Assembly (NCBI GenBank): GCA_002345205.1
Contig: DDVI01000045.1
Span: 1 to 28,135, forward strand
Reading direction: 5' to 3'
DNA length: 28,135 nt
DNA from: Bdellovibrionaceae bacterium UBA2316
Lineage (GTDB): Bacteria; Bdellovibrionota; Bdellovibrionia; Bdellovibrionales; Bdellovibrionaceae
The notes below the pieces were generated by a model, which saw only the letters and a list, made by a program, of their open reading frames with translations, was not told the origin of the DNA and ran no database searches. A program made the position numbers and the translations under genes. Below, piece by piece: positions 15,639 to 23,687 of the stretch (position 1 is its first letter; each line of letters opens with the position of its first letter).

Positions 15639-16718
15639 TTAAGACGCTGGTCGTTTTATGGCATTTGGTGCCGCAGATGTCGTCTCTGTGTCTTTACCCA
15701 TGAATAGCTTTGCGTCTTGCGGAGCCACTTTCCCTTTTTTGACCAAGTCATCGATGTATTTCTCGAACGAAACCATACCGGAGCTGGTACCTGTTTGGAT
15801 AGCAGATGGAATTTGGTGAATTTTACCTTCGCGAATCAAATTCGCCACCGCTTTGGTACTTTTTAAAATTTCGTAAGCGGCAACACGACCTTGTCCATCG
15901 GCACGCGGGAACAGTGTTTGAGCCACAACTCCACGCAAACTTTCTGATAACATCGTGCGGATCTGTGCTTGCTGACTCGATGGGAAAACGTCGATGATAC
16001 GATCGATTGTTTTCGCCGCATTGTTAGTATGGAGTGTGCCAAACACGATGTGGCCAGTTTCCGCAGCCGTTAAGGCTAGCGAGATTGTTTCAAGGTCACG
16101 AAGCTCACCCACAAGCATGATATCTGGATCTTCACGCAGAGCTGCTTTTAACGCATTCGAAAACGATTTTGTATGTGAGCCAACTTCACGTTGATTGATT
16201 ACCGATTTAATATTTTGATGAACGAACTCGATAGGATCTTCAACCGTGATTATGTGTGATTCGGTGTTCATGTTAATTTCATGGATCATCGCTGCTAGGG
16301 TTGTAGATTTACCGGAACCCGTTGGGCCCGTAACTAGGATTAAACCACGATCGCAATCGATTAGATCTAAAATACCTTGAGGTAAGTTTAGCTCTTGGGC
16401 CGATTTGATTTTCTCAGGGATGATCCTGAAAACGCCCGCTAAGCCTTTTCTTTGCATGAAGATGTTACAACGAAAACGAGCTAAACCGGCTACTGTGTAG
16501 GCGCAGTCCAGTTCCCATTTTTCAATAAACGATTTTTTTTGTTTTTCAGTTAAGATTTCAAATAGTAAACCCTGAACTTCTTGGCTCGTTAATTCTTTGT
16601 AATTAAGCGGCATCATTTTGCCGTGAAGTCGCAAATACGGAGGAGCCCCGCTTGTTAAATGCAAATCCGATGCATTCTGTTCAACCATAATTTTAAATAA
16701 GTCGTCTATTGCAGCCAT
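15639..16718 (-). CDS. pilT: Type IV pilus retraction ATPase PilT
   Basis: Hexameric cytoplasmic ATPase that powers pilus retraction for twitching motility and DNA or prey contact. The 359 residues have an N-terminal PAS-like domain (1-100), Walker A GPTGSGKST (131-139), an Asp box (ITVEDPIEF, 157-165), Walker B DPDIMLVGE (197-205), a His box (TLHTNNAAKTIDRI, 228-241) and the PilT-specific loop VANLIREGKIHQIPSAIQ (291-308, variant of AIRNLIRE). This loop and the AGLARFRCN segment separate it from the assembly ATPase PilB. The C-terminal 15 residues are low-complexity. Start ATG 16718 with ribosome site AAGGAG. It is divergent from the RNase gene; no other pilus gene lies next to it. Confidence 0.95.
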   Translation of the reverse strand: MAAIDDLFKIMVEQNASDLHLTSGAPPYLRLHGKMMPLNYKELTSQEVQGLLFEILTEKQKKSFIEKWELDCAYTVAGLARFRCNIFMQRKGLAGVFRIIPEKIKSAQELNLPQGILDLIDCDRGLILVTGPTGSGKSTTLAAMIHEINMNTESHIITVEDPIEFVHQNIKSVINQREVGSHTKSFSNALKAALREDPDIMLVGELRDLETISLALTAAETGHIVFGTLHTNNAAKTIDRIIDVFPSSQQAQIRTMLSESLRGVVAQTLFPRADGQGRVAAYEILKSTKAVANLIREGKIHQIPSAIQTGTSSGMVSFEKYIDDLVKKGKVAPQDAKLFMGKDTETTSAAPNAIKRPAS

Positions 16719-16888
16719 AACCTACTCCTTAGCTATTTCGCGAAGTTTTTACTCATAATTTTCTTCGGAAGAATCAGGAAAAATATAGGGGCAAAAGAGG
16801 TCTAAGTTATTAAAATTAATTTCTTTTGCTGGACTCCACTGGACTATTGTTTTACTAAACTCTGCAGGACCTTTGAAAAGGATAGACC

Positions 16889-18424
16889 ATGGCAGCTGAA
16901 ATCTTGATTAATGTTAGACCTCATGAGACTCGTGTTGCCTATGTAGATAAAGGTATCCTTACGGACCTTAAAATCGAACGTAAAACCTCACCGACTATGG
17001 TAGGGTCTATTTTTCGCGGTGTGGTCTTACGTGTACTTCCGGGTATGCAAGCCGCGTTTGTGGATATTGGGCTGGAAAAAGCCGCATTCCTGTACGTCGG
17101 TGACATTCGTGAGGATTTAGACTCTGATAGTTATCCAATTCCTGATTTAGATCGCGAAGAGCCCCTTGAAGAAACCGTTTTTGATGAAGAAGGCATTCCT
17201 CAGAAAAGTGAAAATAAAACTCCGATTCAGGATTTAATTAAAGAAGGCCAAGCGCTTCTAGTTCAAGTCGCTAAAGATCCACTAGGCACAAAGGGCGCAC
17301 GTTTGACGACGCATATTTCTTTGCCGGGTCGATTCGTGGTGTATTTGCCAACAATTCGTCACCTAGGAATTTCACGTCGAATTGAACATGAAGAAGAACG
17401 TGATCGTTTAAAAAACTTAGTTCAAAAAATTAATCCTCTTGGCGGCGTTATCGTGCGCACGGCGGGAGAAGGCGCTTCTGAAGAAAATTTAAAATCAGAC
17501 GTGGATTATTTAGATCGTCTTTCAAAAGAAGTTCTAAAAAACTACGATAAAAAGAAAACACCGGGTTTGGTTCATCAAGAAATTGAAGTCGAACTACGCG
17601 CTTTACGTGATTTAATGAATGAAGAAGTCGTTAGCGTTTGGGTTGATGATCCCGATATTCACAAAAAAGTAAGTAAGTTCGTAACCCAGTTAATGCCAAA
17701 ATATAAACAGAACATAATTCTATATGAAGAGCCCAAGCCTCTGTTTGACCTTTACGACGTGGAGCTCGAGGTTTCACGTTCGTTAGATAGAAAAATTTGG
17801 CTAAAATCAGGTGGTTACATTGTTATCGACGAAGCTGAAGCGTTAGTTGTTATTGACGTCAACACGGGTCGGTTTGTGGGTAAAAAAGATCTAGAAGACA
17901 CCATCCTAAAAACGAATTTAGAAGCGGTTAAGGAAATTGCCCATCAATTAAGAATTAGAAATTGTGGCGGAATCATCATCATCGATTTCATCGACATGGA
18001 AAAAGAAAGCCACCGTGAAAAAATTTTAGACGGATTGAAGGAAGAAGTTCTTAAAGATCGTGGTAAAGTGAACGTTCTATCGATGTCATCCCTAGGTTTA
18101 GTGGAAATGACTCGTAAACGCACTAGACCTAGTTTGATTAAGACTCTGTGCGAGCCATGCAGCTACTGCGATGGACACGGCTATATCAAGCGCAAATCGA
18201 CCGTAGCGAACGAGATTTTCCGTGAGCTAGAGCGTGAAATCGATATGATTAATAATTCAAAGAGTACCTTTGCGGTTCACTGCCGAAGTGAAATTGTAGA
18301 TTGGATCTATGAGTTCGAGGGCAAAACGCTTGAACACCTTGAAAAAAAGTTAAAGAAATCAGTAACTTTCAAGATTGAGCCGTCATACCACATCGAACAA
18401 TACGAGTTGTTCATCAAAGACTGA
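16889..18424 (+). CDS. rng: Ribonuclease G/E family endoribonuclease
   Basis: Single-strand endoribonuclease for rRNA 5-prime maturation and mRNA decay. The 511 residues match RNase G length, without the long RNase E degradosome scaffold. An S1 RNA-binding domain (about 37-146) holds an acidic insert (74-110, rich in Asp/Glu). The 5-prime sensor and RNase H-like part follow. Catalytic Asp323 (VIDVNTG) and Asp366 (IIIIDFIDM) are spaced 43 apart, as in Escherichia coli RNase E. Zn-link cysteines are in CEPCSYCDG (421, 424; extra Cys at 427). Start ATG 16889 with ribosome site AAGGATA. The gene opens the plus-strand ribosome cluster and is followed by a long palindrome before rplU, an order common in Gram-negative genomes. 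Confidence 0.94.
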   Translation: MAAEILINVRPHETRVAYVDKGILTDLKIERKTSPTMVGSIFRGVVLRVLPGMQAAFVDIGLEKAAFLYVGDIREDLDSDSYPIPDLDREEPLEETVFDEEGIPQKSENKTPIQDLIKEGQALLVQVAKDPLGTKGARLTTHISLPGRFVVYLPTIRHLGISRRIEHEEERDRLKNLVQKINPLGGVIVRTAGEGASEENLKSDVDYLDRLSKEVLKNYDKKKTPGLVHQEIEVELRALRDLMNEEVVSVWVDDPDIHKKVSKFVTQLMPKYKQNIILYEEPKPLFDLYDVELEVSRSLDRKIWLKSGGYIVIDEAEALVVIDVNTGRFVGKKDLEDTILKTNLEAVKEIAHQLRIRNCGGIIIIDFIDMEKESHREKILDGLKEEVLKDRGKVNVLSMSSLGLVEMTRKRTRPSLIKTLCEPCSYCDGHGYIKRKSTVANEIFRELEREIDMINNSKSTFAVHCRSEIVDWIYEFEGKTLEHLEKKLKKSVTFKIEPSYHIEQYELFIKD

Positions 18425-18426
18425 GG

Positions 18427-18550
18427 TTTGGTTCTAAAACCACCAACTGACTTCGTTGGACAGCCCAAAAAATCGCTCCGACGTACTTAAAAGTACGCCT
18501 CCGCGCTTTTTTGAACTGTCCGCCTCGCATTTGGTGCCTTTAGAACCAAA
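18427..18550. repeat. Long imperfect palindrome (repeat family copy 1), terminator-like
   Basis: A hairpin about 124 bases long. The outer arms TTTGGTTCTAAA (18427-18438) and TTTAGAACCAAA (18539-18550) pair perfectly over 12 bases. The middle pairs with interruptions (GGACAG with CTGTCC and A-tracts with T-tracts), and the tip is GTACTTAAAAGTAC (18483-18496). TTTTATT follows the right arm, so it may end the rng transcript. It shares a core with the palindrome at 19664-19780. Confidence 0.75.
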
Positions 18551-18647
18551 TTTTATTCGCGGGGAAGTTTTGGGGGAAAATTTTTTTTGATGTTTTGATT
18601 TTTCTAAAAGCTTGTTATAGAGTTCATTAAATTAATTGATTAAAATA

Positions 18648-18678
18648 TTGACAGGGTGCCGTCGGAATGGCATTTACT
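18648..18678 (+). promoter_or_regulatory. Candidate promoter of the rplU-rpmA transcript
   Basis: TTGACA (18648-18653) is a perfect -35. The best -10 is TTTACT (18673-18678) at 19 bases, which is not ideal. A 36-base leader with ribosome site GGAGG (about 6 bases before the ATG) follows. The leader may hold an autoregulatory structure, but I see none that is convincing. Confidence 0.4.
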
Positions 18679-18713
18679 TCGAGGTTTAATCCCGAATCCT
18701 GTGGAGGATAATA

Positions 18714-19307
18714 ATGTACGCAGTAATTAAAACTGGTGGAAAACAATACACTGTAAAACCTGGTGATGTAGTTCAAGTTGAAAAATTAGAACAAAACTTA
18801 GGATCTGAATTTGATATTACCGAAGTTCTTGTAGTTGGTGGTGACACAACTGTTATCGGTCAGCCTCTTGTAAAAGGTGCTAAAGTAACTGTAGTAGTAA
18901 CTAAACAAGCTCGTGATAGAAAAGTGATCGTATTCAAAAAGAAACGTCGTCATTCTTTTAGAAAATTCAAAAACCACAAACAGCCTTTCACAGAAATTTT
19001 TGTTAAATCAATTACTTCTGATGGCAAAACGGCAACTTCTGATTCTCAACCAGTAGTTACTGACATGGCGGCGGTAAGAGCACAAAGAATTCAAGATAAA
19101 GTTCAATCACGTCGTGAACGTGTTGAATCTAAAATTGGCAGCGGTAAATCTGTTTCTGCAGCAGAAACAAAAGCGTTAACTTCTAAGAAGAAAGCTTCTA
19201 AGAAAGTGGCGAAAAAAGCAGCAGCCAAAAAAGTGTCTCCAAAAAAAGCGGCAGCTAAAAAATCAGCTAAAGCTAAAAAGACATCTAAAAAAGCAACTAA
19301 GAAATAA
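18714..19307 (+). CDS. rplU: Ribosomal protein L21 with long lysine/alanine-rich tail
   Basis: Large-subunit protein that binds 23S rRNA domain II. Residues 1-102 are a complete L21: MYAVIKTGGKQY (1-12) and the basic core FKKKRRHSFRKFKNHKQPFT (74-93). Most bacterial L21 proteins stop near 103; this one runs to 197. The extra part begins with an Arg/Gln/Glu-rich helical stretch (118-145) and ends in Lys/Ala repeats (KKAAAKK type, 158-197), like a histone H1 tail or the basic tails of some bacterial DNA- and RNA-binding proteins. Reading frame and codon style run smoothly through the extension, so it is not an assembly error. rpmA follows after 26 bases with its own ribosome site. Confidence 0.93.
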   Translation: MYAVIKTGGKQYTVKPGDVVQVEKLEQNLGSEFDITEVLVVGGDTTVIGQPLVKGAKVTVVVTKQARDRKVIVFKKKRRHSFRKFKNHKQPFTEIFVKSITSDGKTATSDSQPVVTDMAAVRAQRIQDKVQSRRERVESKIGSGKSVSAAETKALTSKKKASKKVAKKAAAKKVSPKKAAAKKSAKAKKTSKKATKK

Positions 19308-19333
19308 ACGGAATTAGGTAAGAGGGAGTTAGT

Positions 19334-19594
19334 ATGGCATCGAAGAAGGCGGGCGGTAGTACCAAGAACGGACGCGATTCAAATAGTCAGCGTCTAGGCG
19401 TAAAAAGATTTGGTGGCGAAAAAGTATTGCCAGGAACAATCCTTGTTAGACAGCGTGGAACTAAGTTTCATGTTGGTAACAACGTACGTGTAGGAAGAGA
19501 TTGGACAATCTATTCTACAATCGAAGGCGTTGTTAAGTTTGAACGTGAGAGCAAATTGAAACTAAAAGTTTCTGTTTACCCTCAAGCTGTTTAA
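19334..19594 (+). CDS. rpmA: Ribosomal protein L27
   Basis: 86-residue large-subunit protein whose N-terminal tail reaches the peptidyl transferase centre. MASKKAGGSTKNGRDS and the RLGVKRFGGE block are diagnostic. There is no N-terminal extension of the Firmicutes kind that needs proteolytic removal. ATG 19334 has the ribosome site GAGGGAG. The gene ends the rplU-rpmA pair and is followed by a strong terminator. Confidence 0.97.
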   Translation: MASKKAGGSTKNGRDSNSQRLGVKRFGGEKVLPGTILVRQRGTKFHVGNNVRVGRDWTIYSTIEGVVKFERESKLKLKVSVYPQAV

Positions 19595-19626
19595 TTAAAA
19601 CAAGTTTTTTCACATAGAGTTTTTAC

Positions 19627-19655
19627 AAAGGGAGTTTTTAACTCCCTTTTTCTAT
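19627..19655 (+). terminator. Rho-independent terminator after rpmA
   Basis: A perfect 10-base stem AAAGGGAGTT (19627-19636) and AACTCCCTTT (19640-19649) with a TTT loop and the T-rich tail TTCTATTT. It is 33 bases past the rpmA stop. The A-run at the start of the left arm could also pair with the tail. Confidence 0.85.
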
Positions 19656-19663
19656 TTATACAG

Positions 19664-19780
19664 ACTAAGACGTAATAGCTGTTTCTGCGATGTTGGTCCC
19701 TTCGGGGGCGCCTAGCCTCGACGTACTAAACATACGCCTTCGTCAGGTGTGCCTCGCATAAACAACTATTACATCTTAGT
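19664..19780. repeat. Long imperfect palindrome (repeat family copy 2) before obgE
   Basis: Arms ACTAAGACGTAATAGCTGTTT (from 19664) and AAACAACTATTACATCTTAGT (to 19780) pair over 21 bases with two mismatches that become wobble pairs in RNA. The inner part holds GACGTACTAAACATACGCC and TGCCTCGCAT, both also found in the palindrome at 18427-18550, and a side stem GGTCCCTTCGGGGGCGCC. The right end stops 18 bases before the obgE ATG, so it may form part of its leader. Confidence 0.7.
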
Positions 19781-19798
19781 AAAAGTGGTTCGCATATT

Positions 19799-20836
19799 AT
19801 GAGATTTATCGACGAAATTAGAATAGTGATTGGTTCCGGCCACGGTGGCCCGGGTGCAGTAAGTTTCCGTCGCGAGGCAATGACTCCTCGTGGGGGACCC
19901 GATGGCGGTGACGGTGGTAAGGGCGGCGATCTTGTTTTAAAGGCAACGCCTCACTTGAACTCGTTAGTCGATTATCGTGCAAACAAAAAATACATCGCAA
20001 AAAACGGCCTTCCCGGTGAAGGGTCTAAGTCGTCTGGTGCTAACGGCGCGGACATGGTTTTGCTTCTACCGAAAGGTACAATAGTTAGAAACATGGAAGG
20101 TCAAGTGCTAGCCGACTTAGCCGAAGTGGATGAATGCGTACTTCTAAAAGGTGGTCGTGGTGGCAAAGGTAATCACTTTTTTAAAACATCTGTGAATCAA
20201 GCCCCCGAGCACGCCCAACCTGGTGAAGGTGGCGAAGAAATGGAAGTAACTTTAGAGTTAAAACTGATTGCCGACGTAGGTATTATTGGTTTCCCGAATG
20301 CGGGTAAATCAACTTTGATTTCTAGAATTTCGGCAGCGAAACCTAAAATTGCGGACTACCCGTTTACAACATTGGTTCCTAATTTGGGCGTTGTGAAGGT
20401 TGCTGACTTTAAATCCTTCGTAGTTGCAGATATTCCAGGCCTGGTAAAAGGCGCACATTTAGGCGTGGGCCTTGGTATTCAATTCCTAAAACATATTGAA
20501 CGCACAAAATTCTTCATCCACTTAGTAGATGCTTCAGGGCTTTCACAGCGCGATCCATTGCAAGATTACGAAGATATCAATAACGAACTAAAGATGTACG
20601 ATGAAGCCAATCAAGATAAAGACGGTTTCTTTCCATTAACAAACCGAACTCAGTTTGTCGTGTTGAATAAGATCGACACATTATCAGAAGCGCAATTAAC
20701 AAAATTAAAAACAGATTTTCAAAAACGATTTAACGTTAAACCGATCGCAATCTCTGCTTATACAGGTAAAAATATTGCCGAGCTGATGACATTCTTAACA
20801 CAAAATCTTTTTGAACAGGAAGAGAACAGCTTATGA
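19799..20836 (+). CDS. obgE: GTPase ObgE/CgtA
   Basis: Essential GTPase that binds the 50S subunit and guides late assembly and stress signalling. The 345 residues have the glycine-rich Obg fold (1-158; GGDGGKGGDL, GRGGKGNHFF). The G domain has G1 GFPNAGKST (164-172), the TT switch at 190-191, G3 DIPGL (211-215) and G4 NKID near residue 290. The variable C-terminal tail of E. coli ObgE is short or absent. Its ribosome site is weak (AAAAGTGG). The stop codon shares ATGA with the start of the next gene. Confidence 0.96.
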   Translation: MRFIDEIRIVIGSGHGGPGAVSFRREAMTPRGGPDGGDGGKGGDLVLKATPHLNSLVDYRANKKYIAKNGLPGEGSKSSGANGADMVLLLPKGTIVRNMEGQVLADLAEVDECVLLKGGRGGKGNHFFKTSVNQAPEHAQPGEGGEEMEVTLELKLIADVGIIGFPNAGKSTLISRISAAKPKIADYPFTTLVPNLGVVKVADFKSFVVADIPGLVKGAHLGVGLGIQFLKHIERTKFFIHLVDASGLSQRDPLQDYEDINNELKMYDEANQDKDGFFPLTNRTQFVVLNKIDTLSEAQLTKLKTDFQKRFNVKPIAISAYTGKNIAELMTFLTQNLFEQEENSL

Positions 20837-21843
20837 AAATTGGATTATTCGGTGGCACATTCAATCCACCACATTTAGGTCACATCAACGCCATTGAAAC
20901 TGTTAGACGTAAAATGGGTTTAGATAAAATTTTTATCATCCCGGCGTTTCAGAATCCTTTGAAAAAAGAATTGGACGGACCAGCGCCAGAGCACCGTTTA
21001 AACATGATCAAAGCGGCTGTCCAAGGTTATGAAAAACATTTTGAAGTCGACACTCAGGAGCTAACTCGTAAAGGGTTAAGCTACATGAAAGATACGATCG
21101 CTGAATATCGAAAAACGTACGAGCCAAAAGAACTATTCTTAATCTTGGGCGCGGACAATTTGGAATCCTTTGATAAGTGGAAAGACTATAAAAAGATTCT
21201 AGAAGAAACAAATTTGATTATCACGACTCGTCCGGGACATGATATTCCTCATGAAAAATCAGATCTTCCAAAATTTTTACAAAATGTAACTGCCGATTTA
21301 GAGTTTAATTTCATCGAGCTAACTACGGGTCGCAGCATCCAGTTTGTAACTCTAGAAGATATCGAAATTTCGTCAACTGAACTACGAAAGAAACTTCGCA
21401 CGGGTCGTCCGGTTACCAAGTTCCTTCCGTTAAGTGTTGAAAACTACATAAAAGAACACAATTTATACCGTGATCTTGGTCAGAAAGTTAAAGATTATAA
21501 ACAGTTTGCAGCGTTCTGCGCGCAGATTTTGGACGATAAAAAAGGGATCATGACTCATAGTTATGATTTAACTAAATTATCGGCGCCATCAGAATACACA
21601 GTGATTTCATCAGGTACGTCGACTCGTCATGCAGTTTCATTGGCTGAAGCTTTAACGAGTGCTGTAAAAGACGAATTCAATTTATTACCTCAAAGTGTTG
21701 AAGGTACTGAAGAAGGCCGCTGGGTAGTTATCGATTACGGAAGCTTAATTATCCATATTTTCTATGATTTCGTTCGCCAGGAATACAATCTAGAAAGACT
21801 TTGGCAAGAAGCGACTCCGATCAAAAACAACTTATTAAAATAA
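20833..21843 (+). CDS. nadD-rsfS: NadD-RsfS fusion: nicotinate-nucleotide adenylyltransferase plus ribosome silencing factor
   Basis: One 336-residue protein with two complete domains. Residues 1-215 are NadD, which makes deamido-NAD from nicotinate mononucleotide and ATP: GGTFNPPHLGH (7-17, nucleotidyltransferase HxGH at 14-17), LGADNLESF (105-113) and ISSTELRKKLRTG (179-191). Residues 220-331 are RsfS/YbeB, which binds L14 and blocks subunit joining when nutrients run low: WVVIDYGSLIIHIFYDFVRQ (297-316) and YNLERLW (318-324). In most bacteria these are adjacent separate genes. There is no stop, start or ribosome site at the joint (about 212-222; positions 21466-21500), so this is a true fusion. 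It starts in the obgE stop (ATGA overlap). Confidence 0.94.
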   Translation: MKIGLFGGTFNPPHLGHINAIETVRRKMGLDKIFIIPAFQNPLKKELDGPAPEHRLNMIKAAVQGYEKHFEVDTQELTRKGLSYMKDTIAEYRKTYEPKELFLILGADNLESFDKWKDYKKILEETNLIITTRPGHDIPHEKSDLPKFLQNVTADLEFNFIELTTGRSIQFVTLEDIEISSTELRKKLRTGRPVTKFLPLSVENYIKEHNLYRDLGQKVKDYKQFAAFCAQILDDKKGIMTHSYDLTKLSAPSEYTVISSGTSTRHAVSLAEALTSAVKDEFNLLPQSVEGTEEGRWVVIDYGSLIIHIFYDFVRQEYNLERLWQEATPIKNNLLK

Positions 21844-21866
21844 ATTTCTTAGTGATGTTGGCGTAA

Positions 21867-22337
21867 ATGAAACTTGTTCTACTTAATTTTCAAACAAGTA
21901 AAGAACCTTGGTTTCAAAGCGCCAACGAAGTTTATACCGAAAAAATTGGTCATTTTGTCCCTTTTGAAGTTAAGACATTAAAGGTACAAACAAATGATCG
22001 GGATCAGCGTGAAGTTCGTGTCCGAAAAGAAGGACAAGTCATTCTGGATTTGTTAAAGCCCGACGACTTCCTGGTTTTGCTCGATGAAAAAGGCCAGACG
22101 ATGAATTCAATTAAATTTTCTGAACATATCAACCGAATTTTAGGGTCTGGTAAAAAGCAGGTTTATTTTCTGATCGGCGGACCTTATGGTGTGAGTGATG
22201 AAATTAAATCCCGTGCATCTCTAAAAATAAATTTGTCGCCGTTTACGTTGAATCATTTGGTGGCCCAAGTCGTTTTGCTTGAACAGATTTATCGTGGTTT
22301 CACGATTCTTAAAAATCTTCCCTATCATAATCCTTAA
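21867..22337 (+). CDS. rlmH: 23S rRNA pseudouridine1915 N3-methyltransferase RlmH
   Basis: A SPOUT-class methyltransferase that methylates pseudouridine 1915 in helix 69 of 23S rRNA on the assembled 70S ribosome. The 156 residues have the family length. FLVLLDEKGQTMNS (68-81), FLIGGPYG (101-108, SAM knot), LSPFTLNHLVAQVVLLEQIYR (123-143) and the end YHNP (153-156) are diagnostic. It follows the NadD-RsfS fusion after 23 bases, keeping the widespread rsfS-rlmH order. Confidence 0.95.
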   Translation: MKLVLLNFQTSKEPWFQSANEVYTEKIGHFVPFEVKTLKVQTNDRDQREVRVRKEGQVILDLLKPDDFLVLLDEKGQTMNSIKFSEHINRILGSGKKQVYFLIGGPYGVSDEIKSRASLKINLSPFTLNHLVAQVVLLEQIYRGFTILKNLPYHNP

Positions 22338-22339
22338 TA

Positions 22340-23002
22340 GTGGCAAGTGTTTCGCATGGCCAAAGGGGTATGTACCCAGAACTACTTTCTATTGGACTGA
22401 ACACTTGTATTCACTGCGGATCGTTTGGTTTTCGGCCGTCATTATTATGTTTTCATTGCGAAGAATTGCTTTTTAAAACAGCTTTTAATCGCTTTAGTTT
22501 TAGTCGCGAAGTTAAAATGGTAACCAGCCTATCTTTGTTTCAATGGCAGAAGGATCGTAACAGAATCCTTAACCGACTATCTCTGGCACTTAAAGGCCAA
22601 AGGCAACAGAGGGCTTGGGAATATTATGCTGAGCGGTTCTTAGCTGAATGGTTAAAATCCGAATTTCCTGGAGTTTCTGCAGTTTTGGTCCCGTGTCCAG
22701 CCATAAATGGGATCAAAGACCATGCCTATTGGTTTGCCGATTCGTTATCTAAACTCACGGGAATCCCGATGCGCATGGCTTTGCGGCGATTGGATGCTAA
22801 AGAACAAAAGCGCCTTAAACGAAGCGAACGACAAACCTCAATAGAAACCAAGTTTGCTTTGAGCGAGGCTCCAATTGAAAAATTTTCTCACGTTTACTTC
22901 GTGGATGACATAATAACGACGGGAACGACCGTTCAGGCAGCACAGTTTCATCTCAAGAAACTCGGCCATGTAAAAGCGATATCGTTAATAATTAGAGAGT
23001 GA
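22340..23002 (+). CDS. comF: ComF-like phosphoribosyltransferase family protein
   Basis: 220 residues of the ComF/GntX family. An N-terminal four-cysteine zinc ribbon (C23, C26, C37, C40) is followed by a type I phosphoribosyltransferase domain. The domain has the PRPP loop VYFVDDIITTGTTVQAA (185-201) and the KRLKRSERQTSIETKF block (157-172). ComF helps natural DNA uptake in competent bacteria; the biochemical role is unsettled. The frame opens at GTG 22340, two bases after the rlmH stop and without a ribosome site, so it depends on reinitiation. An in-frame ATG at 22370 has AAAGGGG only 1-2 bases before it, which is too close to be clearly better. Confidence 0.85.
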   Translation: MASVSHGQRGMYPELLSIGLNTCIHCGSFGFRPSLLCFHCEELLFKTAFNRFSFSREVKMVTSLSLFQWQKDRNRILNRLSLALKGQRQQRAWEYYAERFLAEWLKSEFPGVSAVLVPCPAINGIKDHAYWFADSLSKLTGIPMRMALRRLDAKEQKRLKRSERQTSIETKFALSEAPIEKFSHVYFVDDIITTGTTVQAAQFHLKKLGHVKAISLIIRE

Positions 23003-23033
23003 AAACCCTAAGTGTTTGATATATAAAGGAATG

Positions 23034-23687
23034 ATGAAATTCATTTTACCAATTCTTTCGATCATTGCGTTGTGTGCACATGTTTCGTTGTCTGCGCCGT
23101 CATCCTCAACCGTGTCGCCATTAGATGCTGTTGTTGCAAAATATAGAACGTCAAAAATTGTTAGCATGGATGTTGTGAAAACTGTAAAATCAAAAGTGCT
23201 AAACAAAGAAACTAAATTCGTGGGCAAAATTTATTTGTCACAATCTAAATTTCGTTGGGACACAGAAACTCCTGAAAAGACCCAAATCATTTTTGATGGC
23301 AAAACAATTTGGAATGTTCAACATCCAAGTGCTGAATTACCGGGTCCCGTCCAAGTCGCAAAGTCGAAAATTGATAAAAATACCAAAAAACAAATCTTGT
23401 TAGCTACGCTACTGGGAACTTCGGAAGTGAAGAAGAATTTTAAAGTTTTAAAAACAGAAGTTCTTAAGGATGAAAAGGTATATTTCCTAGAGCCGAAAGG
23501 CAGTGATTTGCAAGTTAAAGATCTTGTTATTCATATCGCAAATAAAAAGATCAGCGCTGTTTCTTATAAAGACGATATTGGCAACCAAACGGATATGAAT
23601 TTTAGAAACATCGAATTCGGAAAAAAAGATAAATCAAAATTGTTCAATTACACGCCTCCAAAAGACGCACAGGTGATTACTTTATGA
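23034..23687 (+). CDS. lolA: LolA-like periplasmic outer-membrane lipoprotein carrier
   Basis: 218 residues from the chosen ATG. A signal peptide (hydrophobic 3-18, cleavage near LSA) is followed by the LolA/LppL beta-sheet fold: FVGKIYLSQSKFRWDT, IIFDGKTIWNV and the ending NYTPPKDAQVI. Such proteins carry lipoproteins across the periplasm, or in the related LolA-like set move lipids. Family ends and length (about 200) fit. The open frame begins with a TTG at 23016, but ATG at 23031 or 23034, after AAAGGA, is better; 23034 gives 3 bases spacing. The stop overlaps rimO (ATGA). LolA and RimO adjacency is probably convenience, not function. Confidence 0.85.
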   Translation: MKFILPILSIIALCAHVSLSAPSSSTVSPLDAVVAKYRTSKIVSMDVVKTVKSKVLNKETKFVGKIYLSQSKFRWDTETPEKTQIIFDGKTIWNVQHPSAELPGPVQVAKSKIDKNTKKQILLATLLGTSEVKKNFKVLKTEVLKDEKVYFLEPKGSDLQVKDLVIHIANKKISAVSYKDDIGNQTDMNFRNIEFGKKDKSKLFNYTPPKDAQVITL

